The notes: a model not told the origin generated them from the sequence alone. Positions 25,097 to 34,869 are shown, counted from the stretch's first letter. The stretch: DNA of 64,000 bases from GCA-003244245 sp963823755 (GCA_963823755.1 CAWGMP010000017.1:496001-560000); one strand, 5' to 3'. Numbers and translations are program-made.

Positions 25097-28000
25097 GTGG
25101 CCAGGGTATTCGTCAGCCACGCTAGTGAGGATCTTGCGCTGGCCTGTGAGATGCATCAGTGGCTGACCGAGACCGGTCATGAGGTATTCCTCGATCGGGA
25201 TGTGCGTGATGGCATCGCGCTGGGTGAGTTGTGGCGTCAGCGGCTGGTGGAGCGGTTGCGCTGGGCTGATGCGGTGGTGTGCGTGGTGACCTCGGCGTAT
25301 CTGGCGTCTACCTGGTGTACGGCAGAGGTTGTTGCCACGCAGTCTCGGGGTGGCCGGTTGCTGCCGCTGCGGGTGGAGCCGGGTCTCGTCCATCCCTTGC
25401 TGACCGAGGTTCAGTGCAGCGATGTGACGGGGGATCCGGTGGCTGCTCGGTCCGCGGTGGCGGAGGCGTTGCGGCGGATCGATGCTGCAGGGGGCACCGG
25501 CTGGCCGGATGACCGTCCCCCGTTCCCGGGGCTGCGCCCGTTCGACATCGACTGGCATCGGGTGTTCTTTGGCCGCACCGAGGAGACCAAACACCTGGTG
25601 GAACTGCTGCGATCTGCTGCCGGAGGGACGACGCTGCTGGTGGTGGGCCCGTCAGGGTGCGGCAAGTCTTCCCTGATCCGGGCCGGGCTGCTGCCGGTGA
25701 TGGCCGACGAGCCGGGCTGGCGGACCCTGGCACCGATCCTGCCGGGCGCCGACCCGGTCAGGGCGCTGGCCCGGGAACTGGCCGCGGTGGCCCGGCGAAT
25801 CGGCTTGGGCTGGACGGTAGAGCAGGTTTACCAACAGCTTACCGACAGCGGACTCACCGGGCTGGCTGATGAGCTGCTGCTGGTCGACCCCAGCGGTCCG
25901 CAGCAGCACCTGCTGATGGTGATAGACCAGGTCGAGGAGCTGCTCACCCAGAGCCCACCGGCTCAGCGGGACCGGTTTGCCCAGCTGCTGCGCCCGGCGC
26001 TGAGCGGCCCGGTGCACGTGGTGGGCACCCTGCGCCCGGAATTCCTCGACCAGCTACTCAGCGATCCGGGGTTGGCGAGCTTGTCCACGACCATCTACCC
26101 CCTGCGGTCACTACGCCGTGAGGCGCTCCGCGCAGTGATCGAGAAGCCCGCCGGGCTGGCCGGGATCGAGCTGGACGAGGGCCTGGCCGACCGGTTGGTC
26201 GATGACACCGACAGCGGAGACGCCCTGCCCCTGCTGGCCTTTACCCTGGCCCAGCTCGCGGCGGGCATCACCCGCGGTGGATGCCTGTCGGGCGTCCGCT
26301 ACGACCAGCTCGGCGGGGTACAAGGAGCGCTGATGCGCCACGCCGACGCGGCGCTAGCTGAGGCGGTCAACGCTGGGGGTCGCAGTCGTGAGGAGGTGAT
26401 CGCCGGGTTGCTGCGACTGGTCACGGTGGATGAGCAGGGCCGTCCCACCCGGTGGCGGATCCCCCGCGCGGACCTGCCGACACCGGTGGTCACTGAACTC
26501 GACGCCTTCGTCACGCGGCGACTGCTCACCACCGACACCACCAACGACACCGTCGTGATCGGCGTCGCGCACGAGGCATTCCTGTCCGCCTGGCCCCCGC
26601 TGGCCCAGGCGATTGCTGAGAACGCATCGGCACTGCGCACCCGACGCGCGGTCGAGCAGGCCGCCACCCAATGGCACGACAACGGGTATCCGCACCAGCG
26701 GTTGTGGAGCGGGGGCCAACTCGCCGCCGCCGTCACCGACACCGGCGCTCGAATCGGCGCGGGCAACGCATCACCATCAGGTCGGCACAGCCCGTCACGA
26801 TGGCTGCCCCGACACCGCCGAGTACTGGTCACCGATCGAGTCGACATCAGCCCGATCGCCCGCGACTTCCTGCACACCAGCATCCGCCACGACCGCTCCC
26901 GCCGCAGGCGCGCCATCACCGTGCTCTCCGTGCTGCTGTGTGGTGCGCTACTGGCGGCAGGCATCGCGGTCAGTCAACAACACACCGCCCAAGAACAGCT
27001 GCGCGTGGCCACGGCCCGCCTGCTCATCACTCGAGCCGACGGCCTCACCGGTTCCGACCTGCTGACCGCGGTGAAACTCAGCCTCGCGGCAGATCGCATC
27101 GACCCCAGCGGGGAAACCCACGCCAGCCTCGTCACCAACCTCACCACCAGCCGCTACTCCGGCATCCTGACCGGCCACACCAGCGGGGTGGTCTCGGTGG
27201 CGTTCGCTCCCGACGGACACACCCTGGCCACCTCCAGCGATGATGCGACCGTGCGGTTGTGGGACCTCACCGACCGCACCCGACCCAGCCCGCTGGGCCC
27301 GCCCCTGACCGGCCACACCGACAGGGTGGTCTCGGTGGCGTTCGCCCCCGACGGGCACACCCTGGCCACCTCCAGCGATGATGCGACCGTGCGGTTGTGG
27401 GACCTCACCGACCGCACCCGACCCAGCCCGCTGGGCCCGCCCCTGACCGGCCACACCGACAGGGTGGTCTCGGTGGCGTTCGCCCCCGACGGGCACACCC
27501 TGGCCACCTCCAGCTGGGATAAGACCGTGCGGTTGTGGGACCTCACCGACCGCACCCGACCCAGCCCGCTGGGCGCACCCCTGACCGACCACGTCGGCCC
27601 GGTGGTCTCGGTGGCGTTCGCTCCCGACGGGCACACCCTGGCCACCGCCAGCTACGACCGGAGCGTGCGGTTGTGGGACCTCACCGACCGCACTCGACCC
27701 AGCCCGCTGGGCGCACCCCTGACCGGTCACACCAGCCGGCTGTTCTCGGTGGCGTTCGCTCCCGACGGGCACACCCTGGCCACCGCCAGCTACGACCGGA
27801 GCGTGCGGTTGTGGGACCTCACCGACCGCACTCGACCCAGCCCGCTGGGCGCACCCCTGACCGGCCACACCGACACGGTGAACTCGGTGGCGTTCGCCCC
27901 TGACGGGCACACCCTGGCCACTGCCAGCGATGATGCGACCGTGCGGTTGTGGGACCTCACCGACCGCGCCCGACCCAGCCCGCTGGGCCCGCCCCTGACC

Positions 28001-29053
28001 GGCCACACCAGCGTGGTGTACTCGGTGGTGTTCGCCCCTGACGGGCACACCCTGGCCACCTCCAGCTGGGATAAGACCGTGCGGTTGTGGGACCTCACCG
28101 ACCGCACCCGACCCAGCCCGCTGGGCCCGCCCCTGACCGCCCACACCAGCGGGGTGTTCTCGGTGGCGTTTGCTCCCGACGGACACACCCTGGCCACCGC
28201 CAGCTACGACCGGAGCGTGCAGTTGTGGGACCTCACCGACCGCGCCCGACCCAGCCCGCTGGGCCCGCCCCTGACCGGCCACACCAACACGGTGGGCTCG
28301 GTGGTGTTTGCCCCTGACGGGCACACCCTGGCCACTGCCAGCGATGATGCGACCGTGCGGTTGTGGGACCTCACCGACCGCACCCGACCCAGCCCGCTGG
28401 GCCCACCCCTGACCGGCCACACCAAGATAGTGTTCTCGGTGGCGTTTGCCCCTGACGGACACACCCTGGCCACTGCCAGCGATGATGCGACCGTGCGGTT
28501 GTGGGACCTCACCGACCGCACCCGACCCAGCCCGCTGGGCCCACCCCTGACCGCCCACCCCAGCGGGGTGTTCTCGGTGGCATTCGCCCCTGACGGACAC
28601 ACCCTGGCCACCGCCAGCGCGGATCAGACCGTGCGGTTGTGGGACCTCACCGACCGCACCCGATCCAGCCCGCTAGGCCCACCGCTGACCGGCCACACCA
28701 GTTCGGTGACTTCGGTGGCGTTCGCCCCCGACGGACACACCCTGGCCACCGCCAGCGACGACCGGACCGTGCGGTTGTGGGACCTCACCGACCGCGCCCG
28801 ACCCAGCCCCCTGGGCTCACCCCTGACCGGCCACACCAGCACGGTGACCTCGGTGGCGTTCGCCCCCGACGGACACACCCTGGCCACCGCCAGCTACGAC
28901 CGGACCGTGCGGTTGTGGGATCTCACGGGTCTCAACGACCTCTTTGGCCACGCCGTAGAGCGGGCCTGCTCTTTCACAGGCGGCGGCCTCGATTTCGCCG
29001 AGTGGACGCGCTACATCCCCGAATTGCCCTACCAGAACACTTGCCCGAGCTGA
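25097..29053 (+). CDS. TIR-STAND-WD40 defence protein, intact, 13 WD40 repeats
   Basis: 1318 aa, GTG start behind GGGGAGGTG. TIR ~1-130: ARVFVSHASEDLALACEMHQ, DGIALGELW with the Glu expected for NAD cleavage, STWCTAEVV. STAND NTPase ~150-480: Walker A GPSGCGKSSLIRAG, Walker B LLMVIDQVEELL. Winged-helix/arm region ~500-560. Single TM helix ~610-632 (AITVLSVLLCGALLAAGIAV). Then 13 tandem 46-residue WD40 repeats (VAFAPDGHTLAT...VRLWDLTDR) and the tail CSFTGGGLDFAEWTRYIPELPYQNTC. STAND proteins of this plan oligomerise on ligand binding by the repeats and activate the effector domain; here I infer NAD depletion as abortive defence. Ligand unknown. Confidence 0.88.
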   Translation: MARVFVSHASEDLALACEMHQWLTETGHEVFLDRDVRDGIALGELWRQRLVERLRWADAVVCVVTSAYLASTWCTAEVVATQSRGGRLLPLRVEPGLVHPLLTEVQCSDVTGDPVAARSAVAEALRRIDAAGGTGWPDDRPPFPGLRPFDIDWHRVFFGRTEETKHLVELLRSAAGGTTLLVVGPSGCGKSSLIRAGLLPVMADEPGWRTLAPILPGADPVRALARELAAVARRIGLGWTVEQVYQQLTDSGLTGLADELLLVDPSGPQQHLLMVIDQVEELLTQSPPAQRDRFAQLLRPALSGPVHVVGTLRPEFLDQLLSDPGLASLSTTIYPLRSLRREALRAVIEKPAGLAGIELDEGLADRLVDDTDSGDALPLLAFTLAQLAAGITRGGCLSGVRYDQLGGVQGALMRHADAALAEAVNAGGRSREEVIAGLLRLVTVDEQGRPTRWRIPRADLPTPVVTELDAFVTRRLLTTDTTNDTVVIGVAHEAFLSAWPPLAQAIAENASALRTRRAVEQAATQWHDNGYPHQRLWSGGQLAAAVTDTGARIGAGNASPSGRHSPSRWLPRHRRVLVTDRVDISPIARDFLHTSIRHDRSRRRRAITVLSVLLCGALLAAGIAVSQQHTAQEQLRVATARLLITRADGLTGSDLLTAVKLSLAADRIDPSGETHASLVTNLTTSRYSGILTGHTSGVVSVAFAPDGHTLATSSDDATVRLWDLTDRTRPSPLGPPLTGHTDRVVSVAFAPDGHTLATSSDDATVRLWDLTDRTRPSPLGPPLTGHTDRVVSVAFAPDGHTLATSSWDKTVRLWDLTDRTRPSPLGAPLTDHVGPVVSVAFAPDGHTLATASYDRSVRLWDLTDRTRPSPLGAPLTGHTSRLFSVAFAPDGHTLATASYDRSVRLWDLTDRTRPSPLGAPLTGHTDTVNSVAFAPDGHTLATASDDATVRLWDLTDRARPSPLGPPLTGHTSVVYSVVFAPDGHTLATSSWDKTVRLWDLTDRTRPSPLGPPLTAHTSGVFSVAFAPDGHTLATASYDRSVQLWDLTDRARPSPLGPPLTGHTNTVGSVVFAPDGHTLATASDDATVRLWDLTDRTRPSPLGPPLTGHTKIVFSVAFAPDGHTLATASDDATVRLWDLTDRTRPSPLGPPLTAHPSGVFSVAFAPDGHTLATASADQTVRLWDLTDRTRSSPLGPPLTGHTSSVTSVAFAPDGHTLATASDDRTVRLWDLTDRARPSPLGSPLTGHTSTVTSVAFAPDGHTLATASYDRTVRLWDLTGLNDLFGHAVERACSFTGGGLDFAEWTRYIPELPYQNTCPS
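27176..28930 (+). repeat. 13 tandem 138-bp coding repeats (WD40)
   Basis: Each unit encodes HTxxxxSVAFAPDGHTLATx and then VRLWDLTDRTRPSPLGPPLT. The DNA is nearly identical between units except at two short windows, residues 3-7 and 20-25. Such homogeneity suggests recent amplification or gene conversion and would allow unit gain and loss by slippage or recombination. Confidence 0.9.
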
Positions 29054-29200
29054 CGTCCAACGACAGCAACTGGCCTCTTCGTCACCTGCACTATATCGTT
29101 ACCTGCTTCCGCCTGCCGTCCCGCGCATCGGGCACGGTGTTGTCAAAAGTTCACAGGTGATCACCGTCAGCAAACCATCAGCAGAAGGGCGTCACTAAAT

Positions 29201-30082
29201 GAGGCTTATTCACGCGAGGCATGATGGATTACCGTCGGCGTGTCGCATAGGACGACGGGCCGAATTCCGAGAGAATTGAGTTCCAACATTCGCTCTCCGA
29301 AAGACGGCCCGTCGCATGTACTATACTACAGGCTTCAGCAAAGATGAGATCGCCGAGTTGCGCGCGCTTGTTCATGCGACCGGTATAAGTTCTGGTGGTG
29401 ACGACGGTTACCCGCCGGTTCTGGGCTTGTTCAAATCCGTTGCGGTCACGTTGACCTATCTGCGGAGAAATCACGTGCAGCAGGAACTGGCGGAGTACTA
29501 CGAGGTGTCCCAGTCGACGACCTCCCGGGCGATCACGGCGATCACGCCCGTGTTGGCACGGGTGATGCGTCAGTTCACCCCGACCGCCGAGGAGCTGCCC
29601 AGCGACGAGCAACTGATCGTCGATGGCACCTTGGTCAGCTGCTGGAGCTGGGACGACCACTCAGAGCCTACTCCGGCAAGCACCACACGACCGGCCTGAA
29701 CATCCAGGTCGTCTGCGACCTGGTCGGTCGACTGCGCTGGATCTCCGACCCCGTCGAGGGCTGCCGCCACGACAGCGCCGCGTTGCGCCTCTCGGGCGTC
29801 CTCGACGGGGTCGAGACCCAGAACTGGATCGGCGACAAAGACTACCTCGGCCTCGACATGATCACTCCCATCAGAAAACCACCACACCGTGAACTTCTCG
29901 ACTGGGAGAAGGAGTTCAACACCGCCATCAACAAAATCCGCTGGAGAATCGAACAAACGATCGCGAACCTGAAGACCTGGAGAATCCTCCACACCGACTA
30001 CCGCCGACCACTCGCAACCTTCACCGACACCATCAGCGCCGTCATCGGACTACAATTCTACCGGACCGCGTGAATAAGCATC
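29201..30082 (+). mobile_element. IS5-type insertion sequence with terminal repeats and 3-bp target duplication
   Basis: Terminal inverted repeats of 16 bp with one mismatch, GAGGCTTATTCACGCG at the left and the complement of CGCGTGAATAAGCATC at the right. Flanked by AAT on both sides (29198-29200, 30083-30085). 882 bp. Inserted 150 bp after the TIR-STAND gene. Confidence 0.85.
29316..30073 (+). pseudogene. IS5-type transposase, one frameshift
   Basis: N-terminal frame: EVSQSTTSRAITAITPVLARV, LIVDGTLVSCWSW (first Asp). From about 29660 the sequence continues in another frame: AYSGKHHTTGLNIQVVCDLVGR, IGDKDYLGLD, RWRIEQTIANLKTWRIL...IGLQFY. A single base difference splits it. No slippery heptamer is evident, so decay is more likely than programmed frameshifting. 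Confidence 0.8.
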
Positions 30083-31374
30083 AATACATACGGGTAGATC
30101 CACACCCGACACTCAGCCGCAAATCAGCGGTACGCAGCAACTCCATGCCTGCGGGCGCACGGTCGATCAACGTTCCCACTGAAATGATCATTCCAGGTCC
30201 GGGAACGGCACCGGTACAAATTGGGTACAAGCCGCAGCACCCGACGCTACCCAACGTTGACCAATGTCACCCCACGTTCCCGCAGGCCACCGGCCGTCTC
30301 ATCCACTAAGGCCCTGGTCGGCGTTCTCCCAGCGGCGCTACATCAGCAAACGCAACACCGCCCCAACCAAAACATGCCCTCGCCGGGGGCGGGCCGGCCT
30401 CCGGGATGGCCCAGGCACAGCCTCGCCGAGGCCGAGCCGGGGCGGGCAGGGTGGTGGGCACGGGGGCATCCCGCCGACCTCCCATAAGGGCTACCACACG
30501 GCGGCTCAGGGGCAGAGCCACGCGGTGCACGCAGCCGTTCCGTCGTGTGCTGCCCCTGGGCCGCGTGGTCGGGCGGCGCCAGGCCGATGAGATGCCACAC
30601 GAGCCCCAGCGTGCAAGATCGGTGATCCCCTCCACTGGTGGAATGGGCGAGAAACACCTGACCCAGAATCAGGTGCTCGACGCCCGGACATCCAGCCGAT
30701 CAGAATCCGAACGAACAATCCCCTCCGCCTACTCGTGGAGGGCGCCGCGCGGATGGAGGGGCTCAGTTTGGGTCTCATTCAGGGCGGTCCGCCATTGGCC
30801 GGGTGCGTTCGGTGGATCGCTCTAACCTGCGGATTCACCTTCCCTGTACAGTCGCGGACATTGTTTCGAACAGCTACGGATCAGACGAAGACGCACCCCA
30901 ATCTCACCATCACCCGACCCCACCTGCCACGACCCGGGATCCACCGCCGCCGTCCCTGGCAAGTTCAGCAACTGATTCAGTAGGGTCGTAGCGCGCACGG
31001 GCGGCTCCAGGATCGGTGCGTGTAGGAGCCGCCGAACCTAGATCACGCCCGTGCGCCCCACCCCGTCGGCACCCGCCCATACCACACACCACTCATTCAC
31101 ATCCATGGCAGGAGAGCCCAAAAAAGTACCTGCTGGAGTCGATGGAGCGCGGGGCGCGGATGGTCGTCAGGGTCGGGTAGCCGGAGGCAGTTCACTCTCG
31201 GGCTACCCGACTCTGGGATGGGTCGTAAGGCTGGTTTCACGGAAGATGACGATGTGGCGAGTCTTGCTGATTTTACGCTGACATCAGTGGCCACTGTGTG
31301 ATCTTGGGTTGTCTGGACAAAAGCCATGATCACTCGGTGGCCGCGTTCGTGGCGGAGCGCCCCCACCGGCAAGA
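30083..31374. other. Gene-poor region with a nested hairpin at 30993-31056
   Basis: Almost 1.3 kb where open frames are short, overlapping and unlike known proteins. At 30993-31056, GCGCACGGGCG pairs with CGCCCGTGCGC and inside it GGCGGCTCC pairs with GGAGCCGCC, a two-level stem that could be a bidirectional terminator. The remainder may be decayed genes. Confidence 0.45.
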
Positions 31375-32178
31375 TCACGATCCGCTGAGAGCATGCCTGA
31401 GAAGAGGAAGGAGTTCTGCTACCAGCGATGGCGTGAGCGCGATTGTAGCGGTTGATTCCAATCCGTGTGATGAACCATCGCGGTCCACAACAGCAGCTCC
31501 TGCCTCCCGGGCAATGAGTACACCAGCGCTGGTATCCCATGGCTCATTGGCAAGGATGACTGTGGCGTCTAGCTTGCCTTCGGCTACCCAGGCAAGGTCA
31601 ATGGCGGCGGATCCCAGCATTCTTACGCGTTGCACGTTGGTGGCCAATACCTCTGCGACGGCGAATGCTGTCCGGTTCTTTTTCTGCGCGTCTTGCCCGA
31701 CTTCGTAGTCACCCATGGACACAATGGCAGCGTTGATGTTCTGGGTGCCGCTAGTCACGATCGGCTTGCGGTTCAGAAATGCTCCCCTACCTTCAGTGGC
31801 ATAGTAGATTGAATCGAGAAATGGTAAGGATATGGCACCGAGGACGGTTCGCGTTCCGTCGACCAGTCCCAGTGATACGGCGCAGAGGGGAAGCCGGCGA
31901 AGAAAGTTCGCGGTGCCGTCGATAGGGTCCAACACCCACATTGGTCTACCTGTGGATGTGCTGAGGAGTCCACACTCTTCACCTAGGAAGTTGGTGTTCG
32001 GGAACTCGTGAGCCAGGAAGTCACGGATGGTGTTTTCGATGGAAAGGTCCACGTCGGTAGCCATGTCCCGGACGTTTTTCTTGGCTGTCACGATGAGCGG
32101 GGCGCGTTCGCGGACGATTTTAGCCGCACGAGTGACCGCCTCTATCGCCACGGGCAGGATCGCGGTGAGATCATCCAA
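31375..32178 (-). CDS. Inositol-monophosphatase-family phosphatase
   Basis: 267 aa from the TTG at 32178, which has GGAGAGGAG eight bases upstream and overlaps the stop of the preceding gene by 8 bp. Family motifs: GEECG, DPIDGTANFLRRLP (metal-binding Asp pair) and WDTSAGVLIAREAGA. It should dephosphorylate a sugar or inositol phosphate, or a nucleotide bisphosphate, in a Mg-dependent, Li-sensitive way; the exact substrate is not predictable. The overlap suggests translational coupling to the regulator upstream. The reading frame is intact. Confidence 0.82.
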   Translation of the reverse strand: MDDLTAILPVAIEAVTRAAKIVRERAPLIVTAKKNVRDMATDVDLSIENTIRDFLAHEFPNTNFLGEECGLLSTSTGRPMWVLDPIDGTANFLRRLPLCAVSLGLVDGTRTVLGAISLPFLDSIYYATEGRGAFLNRKPIVTSGTQNINAAIVSMGDYEVGQDAQKKNRTAFAVAEVLATNVQRVRMLGSAAIDLAWVAEGKLDATVILANEPWDTSAGVLIAREAGAAVVDRDGSSHGLESTATIALTPSLVAELLPLLRHALSGS

Positions 32179-33045
32179 CGGGTGTACTCCTCTCCCAGAG
32201 CGCGTCGACAACTTGTTCGAAGACGCCAAACAACCCTGAGTCGTCGTCGCGTCGTTCGATAACGAAGGTCGGCGAGTCAACACCCCTTACCGCGGGCAGG
32301 TATGGCTGTACTATACATTTACAACGGTCCGTCATGGTAATGTTGAAACGGACCGGTTCGTCGTATACGTGGATCTGCAGTCGCGTCCGAGTTTCATCAG
32401 CTAACTGTGCACGAAGCCGTTCCAGTACCTGCACATTGAATATGGTCAAGGATGAGAGGAGTCCCGGGTTATAGCCCTCCTCCTGTTCCCGGGCCTTGAT
32501 CGCATCACCATGGGGGTCAAGGAAAAGGCATCGCATACTGCATCCGTTATCGAGTAATGATCTCAGGCGCCGGTCCCCATAGTGCTGGCAGAGAAGATTC
32601 AAGGACAGGCCCACTGCGCGGATGTCATGCGCTCCATTGAGGAACTCGTCTGGCGGGAACCTGTGGGTGAACTCAGACCGGCTCGCAAATACCGCAGCAA
32701 GGTCAAGAAACGGGCCGTCGTTGAGGGAAGCGGCGGTGACGCCGTTGCTTGCTGGTTCCTGGCCGCGGACGAGGCTAGCGCCTCACCGCAAAGTCGCGCG
32801 CGGAACAACTCCTCCACTGACCAACCAGGCAGCATCGCTTCGAGGACACGGCAGTGGCCCGGGTAGGGGAGTTTACGAAGACCACCGGATAGCCATGGAT
32901 AGAAAGTCGCCTTGCTCGGGTAACTATGTTGCAGCCCCGGATCGACCCGCCGTGCGACCCGATCGTATTCGCGGCAGAATGCTTGGTGCTCCTGCAGATG
33001 ACGCTCCCGAAGTAGCGCTTTGAGAACCGTTCCGTCTGTGGCCAT
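32171..33045 (-). pseudogene. DUF5919-like HTH regulator, frameshifted
   Basis: N-terminal part from the ATG at 33045: LKALLRERHLQEHQAFCREYDRVA...SYPSKATFYPWLSGGLRKLP, an HTH-like region. C-terminal part: DLAAVFASRSEFTHRFPPD, VGLSLNLLCQHYGDRRLRSLL, RCLFLDPHGDAIKAREQEEG, VRFNITMTD and RGVDSPTFVIERR, resembling DUF5919-type sensors. The two are in different frames and the shift lies near 32770-32790. Directly upstream of, and overlapping, the phosphatase gene. Confidence 0.6.
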
Positions 33046-33484
33046 CGCAACCTCCCTCTATGCGCGGCCCGAGCTTACACGGTGGACGGGACATAGATGA
33101 AACCGAGTGAGTCCAAGATAAGGCGAAGTAGGACAGCGGCGGTGACCGGACGGGACGGGTGCCACGGCACACTCGCTCTGAAGGAAGCGATCTGGTGGCT
33201 TCATTCGGAAAGGAGATGGCTGGCGTGATGACCGCCACGGTGCCCAGAAGGCGCAAGTTGGCCCAGGAAGGTGTGCCAGTGAACGCGCTCATGCATCCGC
33301 TTGCTCCTGGAGGACACGGGCTCGTTGACCGTGTCCAGGCAGTGAGCCTGCCGGCCAGTGCCGGCCCTCGCCGTCGGGCCGTCACGGGGTGGTGGTGTGA
33401 CCGCATTTCCGCTGGGTATCGAAAAGGTAGGTGGATCGTCTCTGCGGTGACGGCCGTTGGGTGGGGTCCCAAAGGCGCCGATCG
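33046..33484. other. Intergenic DNA
   Basis: About 440 bp between divergent units. A short frame from 33220 (MAGVMTATVPRRRKLAQ...) has no recognisable features. Promoters for both sides probably lie here. Confidence 0.3.
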
Positions 33485-33793
33485 ATGCGTGGCGCTGCGC
33501 TCGTCTTGTCGGTGGTCGACACGATGACCGGGGAGTCGCACCGGGTCCTGATTGAGACAGCAGCGCGGCATCGGCGCTCCGGGCGTTACCCCGCGCTGTG
33601 TGGTCGTGAGGTCGCCACGGCCAGCCTCACCACCCCCGCCGCTGGGCACTGCGCGCTGTGCGTCCTGCGCGCCGAAAGAGGAGGCGAAGGTGGCGACCTA
33701 CCGCGGCAACCAATTCTATCCGGCGTCCGCCTTCCCTGGCCCCGCAGGCGAGGCCGCCACCATAATCGTCGGTGTAAGTGCGGGCCGGGATAG
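33485..33793 (+). CDS. Small hypothetical protein with CxxC-type Cys pairs
   Basis: Start ATG at 33485. VLSVVDTMTGESHRVLIETAARHRRSGRYPALCGREV...HCALCVLRAE has the ALCG...CALC Cys arrangement seen in small proteins of actinomycete integrative elements. The last third overlaps the next candidate gene and may not be translated as given. Function unknown. Confidence 0.4.
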   Translation: MRGAALVLSVVDTMTGESHRVLIETAARHRRSGRYPALCGREVATASLTTPAAGHCALCVLRAERGGEGGDLPRQPILSGVRLPWPRRRGRHHNRRCKCGPG

Positions 33794-33980
33794 GCAGGTG
33801 TTCCGACCTCCGGCACTCGCCAGGCACCAGCGGTGGGCCAGAGGCCACCCTGACCGGTTGCTGGCACGCCCCGATACCCCCAGCGAGGGGGTCCAGGCCC
33901 GGTGCCCCGGAGATCACGCTTGCGCTGGCCGGAGGAACACCGCGCGATGGTCACGGCGAGGCCAGCAGTGCTACCCCTGA
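33690..33980 (+). CDS. Small hypothetical protein
   Basis: GTG at 33690 behind AGAGGAGG. 96 aa beginning VATYRGNQFYPASAFPGPAG, then Arg/Pro-rich sequence that may be out of frame. Supported only by the SD and the plausible N-terminus. Confidence 0.3.
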   Translation: MATYRGNQFYPASAFPGPAGEAATIIVGVSAGRDRQVFRPPALARHQRWARGHPDRLLARPDTPSEGVQARCPGDHACAGRRNTARWSRRGQQCYP

Positions 33981-34022
33981 CGCGCTGGTCCCGCCGTGCC
34001 CCATCCATTCCCGGAGGAACCT

Positions 34023-34340
34023 GTGAGCACCTCCCACAGCCACGCCACCATGACCGGGAACACGGCGGCGGCGACCCGCACCCAGCCCCTGGTCCTGCTC
34101 CGAGCCCGGCGCGGCACCACAGTCGAAAGAGCCGGGGTCGTGCACTGGACCCCTGCCCCCGAGCGGGACCGGGCCGTCAGGGCCCTGTGTGGTGCCCTGT
34201 TGCGTCTCGATGAGCACCAGACAGTGAGACCCGGGTCCAGGATTCCCTGCTCCGTATGCCTGCTCGGCCACACCCCGCCCAGCGCCACCCCCCGCACCGC
34301 AGGGCACCAACCCGGCCTCGGCGAGGACACCGTCGCCTGA
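34023..34340 (+). CDS. Small hypothetical protein with CSVC motif
   Basis: GTG at 34023 preceded by GGAGG. 105 aa. LVLLRARRGTTVERAGVVHWTPAPERD, then RIPCSVCLLGHTPP, with another Cys in RALCGALL: a possible small zinc-binding fold related to the neighbour at 33.5 kb. Function unknown. Confidence 0.5.
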   Translation: MSTSHSHATMTGNTAAATRTQPLVLLRARRGTTVERAGVVHWTPAPERDRAVRALCGALLRLDEHQTVRPGSRIPCSVCLLGHTPPSATPRTAGHQPGLGEDTVA

Positions 34341-34425
34341 CCCGACCAGCCCCGACACCACACCACTATCGGCCACGCTGGGCTACCGCGCCTGGGGATG
34401 GACAGTCACCCTCCGTCGAGGCCAG

Positions 34426-34791
34426 GTGGGGCTGGCTCTGGGCCGGGACCTGGTGGCACTGCTGATGCCAACCCTGCTGGCCATCGAAGTCACCACACTG
34501 CTGGCGCCTCGCTGCTGCCTCCCAGCAGTGCTCGTCCATCCCTACGCCCCGGAGCATCTGGTGCTGCTGTGCGGCGAGCGCTACGGCATCGCGTTGCCCT
34601 GGCCCGATGAGGTGCACCAGATCAACGGCATCCTGCTGCTGCCCCCCAGCACCACCCCCCGCGGGCCACTGCACTGGGTACACCCACCCCGGCCGGAGTC
34701 CCTCCCCCTCTGCCGTGAGATCGATGTCCTCGCAGCGGTGCGGACCATCCAGTGCGACCCCCCACCACCCTCGGGGCCGATGCCCTTCTGA
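34426..34791 (+). CDS. Hypothetical protein of integrative elements
   Basis: 121 aa from the GTG at 34426, but the same frame is open upstream (GYRAWGWTVTLRRGQ) and translation probably starts earlier. HPYAPEHLVLLCGERYGIALPWPDEVHQINGILLLPP resembles small proteins I associate with Pseudonocardiaceae integrative elements. Function unknown. Confidence 0.5.
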   Translation: MGLALGRDLVALLMPTLLAIEVTTLLAPRCCLPAVLVHPYAPEHLVLLCGERYGIALPWPDEVHQINGILLLPPSTTPRGPLHWVHPPRPESLPLCREIDVLAAVRTIQCDPPPPSGPMPF

Positions 34792-34869
34792 CCAGCGACA
34801 ACCCAAAAACTAAGGCCGGGCCACCCACCACCTTGGACGGGAAGGATGGCCCGGCTGGGAACCGCCAAG

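Noticed and set aside
26948..28600. 550-codon minus-strand open frame with repeats
   Set aside because: Mirror of the WD40 repeats of the plus-strand TIR-STAND gene; composition follows the repeat, no start signals.
27176..28930. CRISPR-like direct repeats
   Set aside because: The 138-bp unit is coding WD40 sequence with no spacers; no cas genes.
30264..31281. Several overlapping short frames
   Set aside because: No SD, no conserved motifs, Arg/Pro-biased; treated as a gene-poor region.
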